DNA of 41,286 nucleotides from Asparagopsis taxiformis (GCA_030407315.1 JALQPE010000273.1:1-41286), one strand, 5' to 3'; numbered from the stretch's first letter, positions 28,688-39,030 are shown. The notes: a model not told the origin generated them from the letters alone. Translations and numbers: made by a program.

Positions 28688-28995
28688 AAAATCGCGTCTT
28701 ACGAAGGGTCGATTTCAGGCTCAATACGCCGGGGACAGGTCTTGGTCCTGGTTTCATCATGGTCTCTCCCCACTCCCTCACGACCAACCTGAAATGGACG
28801 TCCGGTGGATGTCCAGCTCGATTGCATTGCTGGCCAGCACAGAAATTCTAAAATTTCCGAAAAATCAATTTGGTGGCCCAGCATCTCCTGTGCCGAAAAT
28901 TCCCGCACTCACTTCTGATATACATCTAGACGTGTTTCGCACTTGTACGCATCAGGGAAGGCGTCACGGAAGGTTGAGACCCAGTCTCAGACAAC
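28688..28995. other. No gene seen
   Basis: Sequence just outside the right arm. No coding pattern. It contains a diverged copy of the AAATTCTAAAATTTC segment of the arm near 28840-28885. Confidence 0.4.
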
Positions 28996-29260
28996 GCGGC
29001 ACTACGGTGTTGAAAAGGGGGCCTCAGACAGTACTGCGAGACAGTGATTTTTACTGTCTGAGACAGTAAAAATCACTATGCGGCAAATGAAAATTAATGC
29101 CACACTTGGAGACAGTGATTTGCACTGTCTGGCAGACAGTACGGAACACTGTCTGCAGACAGTAAAAAACACTGTCTCACAGTACTGTCTGAGGCAGTGA
29201 ATGGAGACAGTAAAAATTAATGATTTATTCAATAGTTGGATATGATGTAATTTACTGTAC
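28996..29260. repeat. GACAGT/ACTGTC-rich palindromic block
   Basis: Many copies of GACAGT and ACTGTC, arranged as inverted pairs. The best is an odd palindrome of 35 bp at 29043-29077 (17-bp arms around one G). A perfect 16-bp palindrome, ACTGTCTGCAGACAGT, is at 29148-29163. The opening part (ACTACGGTGTTGAAAAGGGG to GACAGTAC) recurs at about 35507-35575. Confidence 0.8.
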
Positions 29261-29360
29261 TGGGCAGTGTTGGCGGATAGTGTTTTGTATTGGCCAAGGC
29301 AACATGGCCGGATAGTGAAATACGCTGCCTGGGACAATAGATGGAACCAACACGGTGCAC

Positions 29361-29750
29361 TGTCCTGGGCAGTACCTGGAGACAGTGATTTTCACTGTCC
29401 TGGGCAGTACCTGGAGACAGTGATTTTCACTGTCCTGGGCAGTACCTGGAGACAGTGATTTTCACTGTCCTGGGCAGTACCTGGAGACAGTGATTTTCAC
29501 TGTCCTGGGCAGTACCTGTAGACAGTACTTTGTGCTGCCCTGGGCAGTACCTGTAGACAGTATTTCGTGCTGCCCTGGGCAGCACCTGTAGACAGTACTT
29601 TGTGCTGCCCTGGGCAGCACCTGTAGACAGTACTTTGTGCTGCCCTGGGCAGCACCTGGAGATAGTACTTTGTGCTGTCCTGGGCAGCACCTGGAGACAG
29701 TATTTCGTGCTGCCCTGGGTAGCACCTGGAGACAGTAAAAGTAGTGTCCT
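29361..29750. repeat. 35-bp tandem array, 11 units
   Basis: Copies of TGGGCAG[T/C]ACCTG start at exactly 35-bp steps: 29366, 29401, 29436, 29471, 29506, 29541, 29576, 29611, 29646, 29681, 29716. The first four units carry GACAGTGATTTTCACTGTC (8-bp stem). Most later units carry GTGCTGCCC-T-GGGCAGCAC (9-bp arms around one base). Open frames through it exist only because the unit lacks stops; they repeat every 35 codons and are not evidence of a protein. Confidence 0.93.
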
Positions 29751-30439
29751 GATATAGTAAAATTCGGTGTCTGGGAGTGGTGGATGAGATGGAGCGTCAC
29801 GCTGTCGTGGGCATCTTTCTGGGGTAGAGGAAGGCAGTTCTAGCGCTATGAGGATGGGGCATGGACGGTATTCATATGGGAATGGACAGAATAGTACGGC
29901 TAGGAATTTTTATTTCGTAGTGACTATGAGCTAGCGAGAGGTATACGCGGTAGGATAGGTAGCAATCTAAGAGGGTGCGATATGGGAAGCTTCACTCTGG
30001 ATTTGTTTATTTGCGCAGGCTACATTGAGAATAAACAATCCCTATGTTAAAAATGCTACTACAACTAACACTATTCCGACGAGTAAAACTAAAACTACTA
30101 GAAAAGTCTAGAAATCTATCAACTGATTGAGCTGCATGAATAAGCTAGGAAATGAAGAGAAGAAGAAAAAATGATGTATAGAAAGGAAACAAGTTAGTGA
30201 CGTTGAATTGGAGAGGGAAATTGATGGTGATTAGGAGACTAACGTACCTTAACAAATACCATTGCATCCCAAATTGAGATATGTACTCACAGGCAGAAAA
30301 GAAAATTAGTGGAGAAGTGGTAAGAGAGAAAGATAAATGAAAGTAGAAGTGGAACACTCACCGACTGGAAACCTGAGAAAGAGAAAACGAATAGAAAACT
30401 GGGTTAGTGGCGTGAGTTGTGGAAACGTACCATCATGGT
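29751..30439. other. No gene seen
   Basis: AT-rich sequence with low-complexity open frames only. Nothing recognised. Confidence 0.4.
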
Positions 30440-30578
30440 TCATATCCGTCGGAGACAAAGCAACAACTTTGGCCTTGGAAGCCGTATTGATGATCTAAAA
30501 CTTACGCTTTGGAAGCAGTTTAGATGATCTATACGGCTTCCACGGCCAGGGTTGTTGCTTTGTTTCCGACGGATATGA
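30440..30578. repeat. Long hairpin with ~60-bp arms
   Basis: TCATATCCGTCGG... (30440-30500) and ...CCGACGGATATGA (30519-30578) are near-perfect reverse complements with a few mismatches and a loop of about 18 nt. Small enough to be a fold-back MITE or a small-RNA precursor. No clear target duplication was seen. Confidence 0.8.
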
Positions 30579-31616
30579 AGATGGAAACAGGGATTTCCAG
30601 AATCTTTCGTTTAAGTAGTACTCTACGGGCGGAAATGACGTGTAGGAGAACAATAGAGGGATGAGTTTGAAACGGAGCGGTGCGATGGGAGGCCCAGAAA
30701 AACGATACCTAGGCTGCGAATTACGCTTGGAAGCACATGATCTGGCAGAGGAGGCGCACATTATCGTATCTTCTACCGCCTTTTATTGTCTAGAATGACG
30801 TCATCACTACAGAAATATAGGAAAAACACTAGCATATGGGGCCTACAGGACAGGCGGAGGTGAAGAGTAAGAAAAATGGCGCACTTTCCTGGACGAGGAG
30901 TCCGCGCTTCCAGTGATGATGTGGATGGTATATATCGATAACGTCATTGTATGCTCCGAGTACACTTGGCAGGCAGTCAAAGCGGGCCACGTGGATGGTG
31001 GCGGTTAGGAAACAGCAGTGTCGAAGAATTTTTATAATTTTCATGTTTCAAGCGAGCAGTGAGTCTGCATTGCAATATAAAAATGTATCCTAATTTAAGA
31101 TATCACACCGAGTACGATTCAACGAGACATCGTGTTTTCACCTTGTGAATAGGGCCGAGAATATGGTAGAGTATACGAGTAGGAACTACGTGCATGAGAA
31201 AATCAGATTCAGTATTAGTGCTTAGAGCATCACTGCGTAACAAACGGAAGTGGATACGTCTTGGCCAGGATGGTGTTTAGGGAATGCGATACAAGATAGC
31301 AAAACGATATTGAGTAGGTCGAGCCCGGATGAAATAGCAATCATTGTGCATAAAGTAATGAGCATAGGACAAATCATTGTGGTGAAACAGTTCATTGGAT
31401 CGAATGAAAGCCAGGAAAGGTTTCTTAATGGTTGAATTTAGTGGCGGAGAAATATAATTCTGCACTATAGCGGAGAAGTAGCGGAAAAGAGTAAATCTCC
31501 TTCAGCAAGCGAGACATGCATCAATATTGCCCAGTATAGTTCGTCTGAAGTGCAAGTTGAACCTCGCAAAGTGAATATCAGAGGTCGTTGGCTAGTGGTT
31601 GAAGAAGTCTGCAACG
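30579..31616. other. No gene supported
   Basis: Short open frames on both strands without recognisable content. Confidence 0.35.
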
Positions 31617-33789
31617 ATGGAGCAATTCTTGAAAACGGATTTGGCTGCAGAAAACTATTCCGAACAGGCCAGAGTTCGTGCAGTTCTCTTCGACGGAGAA
31701 TCTGGCTGGGTGTACGGTGAAATTTTTGTTCAACGGATCGTTTAGGGGTGCTCCGGACGTCCAAAATTGTGTCAACCTCGAGATGACGGCGTACTACACT
31801 TGTAGCCGTTGGTGGGCCGGGCTGAAACCGAACTCGGTTGGTACCATTGGGCAGGAATGGATTGCTGGTTTGTTGGAAATCTTCGGGTACGTGAAGGAGG
31901 TGGCCGAGTATTGGAACGTTTCGGATGTGTTGAGGATGCTGGATGGCTCCATTCCCAGCGTGGGTGACCCGAGCAAGAGCTTCGACATTCACTCACGCGT
32001 TGTCGAAGTTTTTGCGCTGATGGTGCCCAAGAAGGGGTTCTGAGCGGACTTACATCCCAAGGAAGGCCCTCCCAATGGCTCCAAGTTTGAGAACATCTTT
32101 CCCAATCGGAAGTCTATGTTTTGAAAGGACGCCAGGAAAATGCTCCTGCGCGTAACTGGCTACCGCGACATGTAAATGCGGAAACAATTTTACGTGGTGG
32201 ACCCACACATCCCACATGCTGCGCTCCCAGTCACATGTGGTCATGATTCCGCCAACCCTTCCCCTTCCATTTCCCTGACCATCCCTTCATCCTCCATTCC
32301 TTTGCCTTTGAAGAATCCAATTTAGGTAGTACCACCTCAATTAGATTCTTCCAGCTATTCCGAGGCTGCCTCTGTTTCTGCCACTACCCCTGTCGTGTCT
32401 GCATCGTCCGGAGTGGAAACTTCTGGGAAAGTGATGCCCAAAAGGAGTACCTGCCTGAAAGAGAGTCGTTCCGGTCGTGGTGGAACAGCGACGGCGGGTG
32501 GTGCGAGCCCTGTTCAGGTCGTCGAGCTGGAGAGCGCACCCAAGGATGCGGGTAAAAGCTCCATCCTTGGGAAGCGCAACTGGGAAACCGCTTCTGCGAC
32601 GCCCGAGCCCTCTACCAAATTTGGTACTTTTAAAAGAGGAAGCTCAGTGAGACTTCATCAAAGTCGTCGTCAAAGAAATCCAAGTCGGCTTCCAGAGGAC
32701 GTTCTCGGGAGCCGATTCTCCAGTTCGACGACGCCCATGAAAATCCTATTCCCGACAGTATCGTCGATGAGAATGTGGCCGCCGTTCTCCCCAGCGCAAT
32801 TGCGTCTGGTAGCCCGATGAAGTACTACATGGAAATTACGACGGTAGAGACGGTGCGGGCGGAAATAAAGGCGGCAGCATTCCTGGCAGCTGCATCGCCA
32901 GGTGCTGAGGACTCGGTGGTGGAATAGTACTTTGCGGTGAAGCGGCGTTGCTGGACAACATGGGGGTGGTTGTTGTGGAAGGCCTCTTGCAGTCGTCCAC
33001 GGCTGGTAGCGCGACGCATGACCTCTTCAGTCACTTTTCTCGACAGTTCCAGCTGGTTGAGGAGGTTGAAAAGCCACAGAAACCCTCCCAGCAGTCTGAT
33101 TCTGATTATGAAGACAGGAAACCACAGGACGAGCCCCCAGATTTCGCCAAGCCCGGTTTTGATCCTTCGCCGTGGCATTTCATCCACAACGTGGGTGCTG
33201 CGAAGGACCGCATAGATGGTGGTCGTGGGCGACTCCCCCTGCCGCGGTGTGAATTGTGCGACAAGCTGGAGGAGGGGAATTTGGATATGTACAGGAACAA
33301 GTTGGTGGCAGAGCTTGCTCTTGGTGTTTGTGCGGATTTCTTGAAGTTGGGAATGGAGGGTGAGGATCCTGTCTTTTTCCCGAAGACAGGATTACGGCTG
33401 CTTCTTAAAACAGATGGGGCTGCGGACCAGGATGGGCACACGGACTTCTGAGTATCCCAATTTTGAGGAGTCGGACCTACCCAATCCCCATCCTATTTCA
33501 TGATGTCGAGCGGATCCGATGGGTTCTTTATAGTAGCTGCACCTTATAGTCATGTATGCCTGGTCCATACGGACGCCGACATGTGGAAGGTTCCCGTTAA
33601 CCACTTTTATGTGCCACCCTATTCCGTCTTAGTTGATCGCGGTGACCTTTACCATTACGGGGTCGGCTTCAGGTGAGGAGATCTTCCTGTGGGAGCAGAA
33701 TTTAGTCTATGGTCTGCCCACGCGCGGCCACATCTACTTGAAGACTGAGAAGGACGTCCTCACGGACCACATCCACACCGTCGAATATT
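31617..33789 (+). pseudogene. Decayed gene with a 2OG-Fe(II)-oxygenase-like C-terminus
   Basis: Possible start at ATG 31617 (MEQFLKTDLAAENY), with the frame changing near 31700 to continue as AYYTCSRWWAGL and GLLEIFGYVKEVAEYWNVSD up to 32043. A Ser/Arg/Lys-rich linker lies at about 32395-32820. From 32948 to 33451 a frame leads into LLLKTDGAADQDGHTDF. The oxygenase-like signature is H-x-D (HTDF, 33437-33448), then, after two frame changes, PPYSVLVDRGDLYHYGVGF with the second His (33653-33655), and in a third frame TRGHIYL with a possible 2-oxoglutarate-binding Arg (33723-33725). The order H-x-D, H, R fits the double-stranded beta-helix oxygenases. Whether the early frames belong to the same gene is not certain. 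Confidence 0.45.
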
Positions 33790-34123
33790 AAAAGTATGAC
33801 AGGAGCAATAGATAGCATACGAGAAGTATTAAAACCTATGCTATTGTTCCCTGCTATGAAGTTCTGTCTTTCTCATCTCAACATTATTCGCTTAGCCCAC
33901 CTTTCTATTTTCATCTATACATCTGACCTTCATGTCATAGTTTAGTGCTACTAAGCCTATTGATTGCTACATTTTTGTATTAGTCTACAACTTTACATGA
34001 TTTCACTAGCTAGACCGTAGGGGGGACTAGTTTTAGACCTTGACAACCCGTGAGGTTCGACTATAAGAGACGTTGCTGAGATAACACATGACACAGAATG
34101 CTCCTGGAAGCCACTCACAGCCG
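33790..34123. other. No gene seen
   Basis: Directly after the oxygenase-like remnant. AT-rich, nothing recognised. Confidence 0.4.
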
Positions 34124-34775
34124 TACAAACGTTCTGCTGAGCCATGTTCCTGACTTCCCAATTCCTTGCTCACCCTTCCCTAGGTGGGAGGGGGACGGAA
34201 CTCTCAGCCCCTTACAGCGGAAGCCGTTTACCGGGGATTCTTACAGCAAAGTCATCGTTACGATGACTTTGCTGTAAGAAAGCGTTTCCATTACAGTGGC
34301 CAAGAATTTTTTCACCGGGTAAAAAAATCATGGCAGCTGTAATGATTTATTTTCTTACAGCAAAGTCATCGTAACGATGACTTTGCTGTAAGGAAACGTT
34401 TCCATTGCAGTGGCCAAAGAAATTTTACCGGGTAAAAAATCAGCAAGAATTTTTACCGGGTGAAAAATCGTGGCTGCTGTAATGATTTATTTTCTTACAG
34501 CAAAGTCATCGTTACGATGACTTTGCTGTAAGAAAGCGTTTCAATTACAGTGGCCAAGAATTTTTTTACCGGGTAAAAAATCATGGCTGCTGTAATGATT
34601 TATTTTCTTACAGCAAAGTCATCGTAACGATGACTTTGCTGTAAGCATCCCTGGTAAATTGCTTCCGCTGTAAGCGGCAGGGACTTCCGTCCTTTTCCGA
34701 CCTAGGGAAGGGTGAGGAAGGAATTATGAAGTCAGGAAACAGGGTATAGGAATGGTATGGACGGCTGTAGGCGGC
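34124..34775. repeat. Fold-back element A (four 39-bp palindromes)
   Basis: Core 34208-34679, with inverted ends CGCTTACAGCGGAAGC. The inverted match continues outwards to about 34124 and 34775 (CACCCTTCCCTAGG on the left, its complement on the right), so each end is about 120 bp. Inside are four palindromes made of CTTACAGCAAAGTCATCGT, one base, and its exact complement: 34240-34278 (centre T), 34354-34392 (A), 34494-34532 (T), 34607-34645 (A). Between them lie copies of a second palindrome, TTTACC-G-GGTAAA. No coding capacity. Confidence 0.9.
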
Positions 34776-35506
34776 ATTAGGTAACACATTGTGTTGTTTA
34801 CACCCGGTTTGAGCTGGGTGTTGTGTCTAGTATGGTTGGAGGAGTGTACGAAATTTCTACCACGTGGTCGGAAATGGTTCAATTTTCTCACGACAGAGAT
34901 TCTGACTTTCGAAATTCAAACTCGTTAAAGTGGGCTGGAGTTGGTGTGAACACCTCCAGGACCTCTGGGAAGGATCTGGTAACACATGTCCTGTGACTGC
35001 ACGCGGTTATCCTCTCTGAAATCAACCATAGATTATCGGAGGGCAAAATCTACTCTTGGTGCCTTGTGGCACATTGACAATACAAAACCGTCTGTTTCCA
35101 GTTTTTATATACTTTACTCTCGAGTAGATAGGATTTCAGCTGTCCAAGTAAAGAATGGGCCATATAAATGTTTCATTTCAACACAAGCATTGTGCAATTC
35201 AACCTCTTCCAGGTCCAAAAACTTGTCCAGAGTACACTTCCAGGCCATCGCCTGGGAGCGTACTCTGGACAATTTTTTGGACTAAGTGCACTTTCAAGTG
35301 CATGCACTTGGAGGCATCCAGTCCAAATCTACGTCGTTCCGACAAAGTTGAATTTTGGCCATGGCCGAAATTCATCATATCTGCAGTTGTGAGAATCTGA
35401 TGACCAAAAATCGATGCATTCTGCCAGCCCTAATGCGCAAGCCAGAAGCTTTACGGACAGATAAAACACCTTTCTGTACTCCCCAGAGCCACTCCAGCCC
35501 TTATAC
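34776..35506. repeat. Diverged segmental duplication, unit 1
   Basis: Matches 36090-36480 and 37150-37560 in order (for example AACACCTCCAGGACCTCTGG, then ATCAACCATAGATTATCGG, then a 'GGTGCC.TGTGGCACA' segment). The later part (35150-35520) matches 37850-38130. An inverted pair, GTCCAGAGTACACTTCCAGG / CCTGGGAGCGTACTCTGGAC, is at about 35224-35272. No gene is recognised. Confidence 0.7.
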
Positions 35507-35806
35507 ACTACGGTGTTGAAAAGGGGGCCTCAGACAGTACGGTGAGACAGTGCTTTTTACTGCCTCACTGTACAATGATCTCCAGGAAGTAGGATATTCT
35601 CTAAGCCTAGCACGGGACAGAAAGATTGAAGCGTAGGCATGCAGAAGTATAGAGGCAATAGTATGTGTAGACTATGGCAGTGGTAGAAAAGTATTTCATG
35701 CACGAAAAGGACTGGTAGAGTGGCACTAGAGAAGTGATGCTTAGCAGGAAGGGATGTGGAGATGATGAAGGAGGACAACAGACATGAGATCGAGGGTTGA
35801 GACCAA
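35507..35806. repeat. Copy of the GACAGT block start, then unannotated sequence
   Basis: 35507-35575 repeats 28996-29060 (ACTACGGTGTTGAAAAGGGG, GACAGT copies). The rest, to 35806, resembles 36480-36705 and 37555-37790 at low identity. Confidence 0.6.
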
Positions 35807-36022
35807 CGGCTTACAGACGGAGCAGTTTACCAGGGATGTTTACAGCAAAGTCATCGTTACGATGACTTTGCTGTAAGAAAACAATTCATTACAGTAGCCA
35901 TGATTTTTTTACCGGGTAAAAAATTCCTGGCCACTGTAATGAAAACGTTTTCTTACAGCAAAGTCATCGTAACGATGACTTTGCTGTAAGCATCCCTGGT
36001 AAACTGCCTCAGCTGTAAGCGG
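35807..36022. repeat. Fold-back element B (two 39-bp palindromes)
   Basis: Ends CGGCTTACAGACGG and, inverted, CTCAGCTGTAAGCGG. It contains palindromes at 35839-35877 (centre T) and 35952-35990 (centre A) on either side of one TTTTTTTACC-G-GGTAAAAAA. This is the simplest version of the family: one S-centred palindrome framed by two W-centred ones in opposite polarity. Confidence 0.9.
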
Positions 36023-36705
36023 CTGGGAGCTTGGTCCCTCCCTCACCTTGGGAAGGGTGAGCAAGGAATTGTGAAGCCGTAAAACATGGCAGAGGGATGG
36101 TTTGGACGGCTGTTAGCGGTGTTGGGGAGCACTCTGCGTCGTGCTAACCCAGTCTGGGCTGGGTGCCCTGCCTGGTACGGCGGGAGGAGTGCACAAAATT
36201 TCAAACACAATTTCCTCAAGAGTGAAATTCTGATTGTCGAAACTCAACCTCCCTAAAATGAACTAGAGCTGGCATGAGCACCTCCAGGACGTCTGGAAAG
36301 GTACTGACAGCACATTTTCGGAGCATTGGCGCAGCTGTTCTCTCTGAGATCAAGCATAGAGTATCCGTGGCCAGATTCTATTCCTGGTGCCGTGTGGCAC
36401 AGTGACCACACCAAATCGCCCTTTTTAGCAGACTGTAGATTTGAGTTACTAGGAATCTAGCTGCCTTCAATACGAACATAGTTGGTAAGTAGGCTAGCCT
36501 AGGATTGTAGGAAAATCAGGAAGGATGGGAGGGTAGGTATGCAGCAACATGAAGGGGATAGTATGAGTAGATTATGGCGGTGGTAGAGAAGGATTGCACT
36601 CACTGAAGGGTCGGCTGGAGTGACACCGGAGTCGACATAGAAGGGAGGTTGGGATAGGCTGGGATGAAGGAAGACAAGAGACATGAGAGAGAGGGTGAAG
36701 CCAGA
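36023..36705. repeat. Diverged segmental duplication, unit 2
   Basis: Second copy of the sequence at 34680-35120, starting GGGAGCTTGGTCCCT after element B. No gene is recognised. Confidence 0.65.
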
Positions 36706-37090
36706 CCGCTTACAGCTGAGGCAGTTTACCGCGGGTGCTGACAGCAAAGTCATCGTTACGATGACTTTGCTGTAAGAAAAGAAAACATTACAGCAGGCAC
36801 GTTTTTTTACCCGGTAAAAAAATTCTTGGTGATTTTTTACCCGGTAAAAATTCTTCGCCTACTGTAATGTTTCCTTTTCTTACAGCAAAGTCATCGTTAC
36901 GATGACTTTGCTGTAAGAAAACGTTTCATTACAGTAGCCACGATTTTTTACCCGGTAAAAAAATTCTTGGTGATTTTTTCACCCGGTAAAATCCTTCGCC
37001 CACTGTAATGTTTTCTTTTCTTACAGCAAAGTCATCGTAACGATGACTTTGCTGTAAGCATCCCTGGTAAACTGCCTCAGCTGTAAGCGG
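36706..37090. repeat. Fold-back element C (three 39-bp palindromes)
   Basis: Ends CCGCTTACAGCTGAGGCAG and its complement at 37072-37090. Palindromes are at 36738-36776 (centre T, one mismatch), 36879-36917 (T) and 37020-37058 (A). Between them are four copies of the second palindrome, here with the centre base C (TTTACC-C-GGTAAA) instead of G. Confidence 0.9.
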
Positions 37091-37790
37091 CTGGGAGCTT
37101 GGTCCCTCTCTCACTTTGGGAAGGGTGAGATAGGAATTTTGAAGTCGGGAACATTGTGGAAGGATGGTTTCGACGGCTTCGGGCGGCTTTGAAGAGCAAT
37201 CTGTGTCTTGTTCACCCGGGCTGAACTACCTAAAAAGTTCAGTATTGGGAGATCAGCACGGTAAATTTCGACCACCATTTTCTCACGACAGAGATTCTGG
37301 CGGTCGAAATTCAAACTCGTTAAAATGGACTAGAGTTGGTGTGAACACCTCCAGGACCTCTGGAAAGGTACTACCTGCACATTTTCCGAGGCTACAAGAA
37401 GCCGGTCTCTCCAATATCAAGCATAGATTATCGGTGCGCAAAATCTACTCCTGGTGCTGTGTAGCACATTGACTATACAAAACCGTCCGTTTTCCGTTAT
37501 AATAAACTATACTCTCAAGTAGGTAGGAATCTAGATATTCACCTTACATCGATGGTTATGAAGTAGGTTAGCCTAGGACTGAAGGACAGAAGGTAAAGGA
37601 TAGGATGGTAGGCATGGGGTAAAATGAATGTGGTGGTATGAGTAGAATACGGAAGTGGTAGACAGGTATTTAATGCACAGGAGGGGCGTGTGAAGTGACA
37701 CCAGAGGCGCGGTGCGTCACAGGAAGGAAGACTGGAATGATGAAGGAGAACTAGAGGCATGAGAGATAGGTTGTTGAGGCATGCTTCTAG
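37091..37790. repeat. Diverged segmental duplication, unit 3
   Basis: Third copy of the sequence that follows each fold-back element (GGGAGCTTGGTCCCTCTCTC, AACACCTCCAGGACCTCTGG, ATCAAGCATAGATTATCGG). The sequence that precedes elements B and C recurs at about 37735-37785, but no fold-back element follows it there. Confidence 0.65.
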
Positions 37791-37844
37791 CTCTATTATA
37801 TAACTACATTGCTCCTCTATAGGCTACGCAATCCATTCCAGCAG

Positions 37845-38490
37845 TTCTAGTTAAAAATGGACTATATGAATGTTTCATTTCAATATCAGCATTGTGCAGT
37901 TGAGCCTCTTCAAGGTCCGAAAACTTGTCCAGAGTACGCTTCCAGGCCACTTGAAGGCATCCAGAACACTTGCACTTCGTTCTTGCAAAGTTCAATTTTG
38001 GCTATCACATCTCCAGTTGTGGGAGTCTGGTGACCAAAAGTCGATGCATTCTGGAATCCCTACCACGCAATTCAACAGCTTTACGGACACATAAAACACT
38101 TTTCCGTACTCCCTAGAGCCACTCCAGCCCTTACGGATCACTTACACTTCGTTCCGACAAAGTTCAATTTTGGCCATCACATCTTCAGTTGTGGGAATCT
38201 GGTGACCAAAACTCGATGCATTCTGTCAGCCCTAATGCGCAAGCCAGCAGCTTTACGAACTCATAGAACACTTTTCCGTACTCCCTAGACCCACTCCAAC
38301 CCTTACAGACCACTTGCACATCATTCGGACAAAGTTCCATTTTGACCATCACATCTCCAGTTGTGAGAATCTGATGACCAAAAATCGATGAATTATACCA
38401 ACCCTTCCACGCAAGCGAGAAAGCTTGAGTGCAATTAAAACAAGTTTTAGTACTCCCTAGAACCACCCCAACCGTTTCAGACCACTTTGC
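37845..38490. repeat. 172-bp tandem units, three copies
   Basis: After a copy of 35150-35250, a unit starting near ACTTCGTTC...CAAAGTTCAATTTTGG and ending CACTCCAGCCCTTAC repeats. Matching points are at 37974, 38146 and 38318, exactly 172 bp apart. Identity falls in the third unit. One more unit, alone, is at about 35325-35515. Non-coding. Confidence 0.8.
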
Positions 38491-38560
38491 AGCCTTTTTC
38501 GCGAGGTCCGAAATCGTCTCCTTCTTCTTCCCGAGTGAGAAACATCAGTCCCTCTCATAT

Positions 38561-38902
38561 GCTTACAGAGAAGTTGGTTTACCATGGTTTCTTACAGCAA
38601 AGTCATCGTAACGATGACTTTGCTGTAATGTTTTGTTTTCTTACAGCAAAGTCATCGTTACGATGACTTTGCTGTAATGTTTTGTTTTCTTACAGCAAAG
38701 TCATCGTTACGATGACTTTGCTGTAATGTTTTGTTTTCTTACAGCAAAGTCATCGTTACGATGACTTTGCTGTAATGTTTTGTTTTCTTACAGCAAAGTC
38801 ATCGTTACGATGACTTTGCTGTAATGTTTTGTTTTCTTACAGCAAAGTCATCGTTACGATGACTTGCTGTAAGCAACCGGGGTAAACTGCCTTTGCTGTA
38901 AG
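38561..38902. repeat. Fold-back element D with a 49-bp head-to-tail palindrome array
   Basis: Six copies of the 39-bp palindrome at exact 49-bp steps: 38591 (centre A), 38640, 38689, 38738, 38787 and 38836 (all centre T). They are separated by TGTTTTGTTTT. The last lacks one T (GACTTGCTGTAAG). Flanks are GCTTACAGAG...GGTTTACC on the left and GGTAAACTGCCTTTGCTGTA on the right, as in the other elements. No S-centred palindrome is present here. Confidence 0.93.
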
Positions 38903-39030
38903 AAAACTGAATAGCAGTTCCGACAGCTTGTCCTGAGAAAGCAAATCCGCCTTAACGATGACTTTGCTGTAAGAAAACACAGTAATTACAGTTCCGACAG
39001 CTTGTCCTGAAAACCCGTCCTCCCACATAA
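38903..39030. repeat. Half palindrome and duplicated 25-bp segment
   Basis: A half site, ACGATGACTTTGCTGTAAG, lies at about 38955-38973. GTTCCGACAGCTTGTCCTGA occurs twice, at about 38918 and 38991. Confidence 0.7.

Noticed and set aside
29361..29750. CRISPR array
   Set aside because: Units are head to tail without unique spacers, the genome is eukaryotic, and no cas-like gene is present.
29427..29800. Repeat proteins encoded across the 35-bp array
   Set aside because: Frames are open only because the unit has no stop codons. They run through several frames and both unit types with no start or flanking gene structure.
30145..30357. Hydrophobic minus-strand ORF as a membrane protein
   Set aside because: Phe/Leu/Ser-rich low-complexity translation of purine-rich DNA, with no supporting structure.
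38591..38874. CRISPR-like regular spacing
   Set aside because: The 10-bp linkers are identical, so there are no spacers; each repeat is itself a full palindrome.
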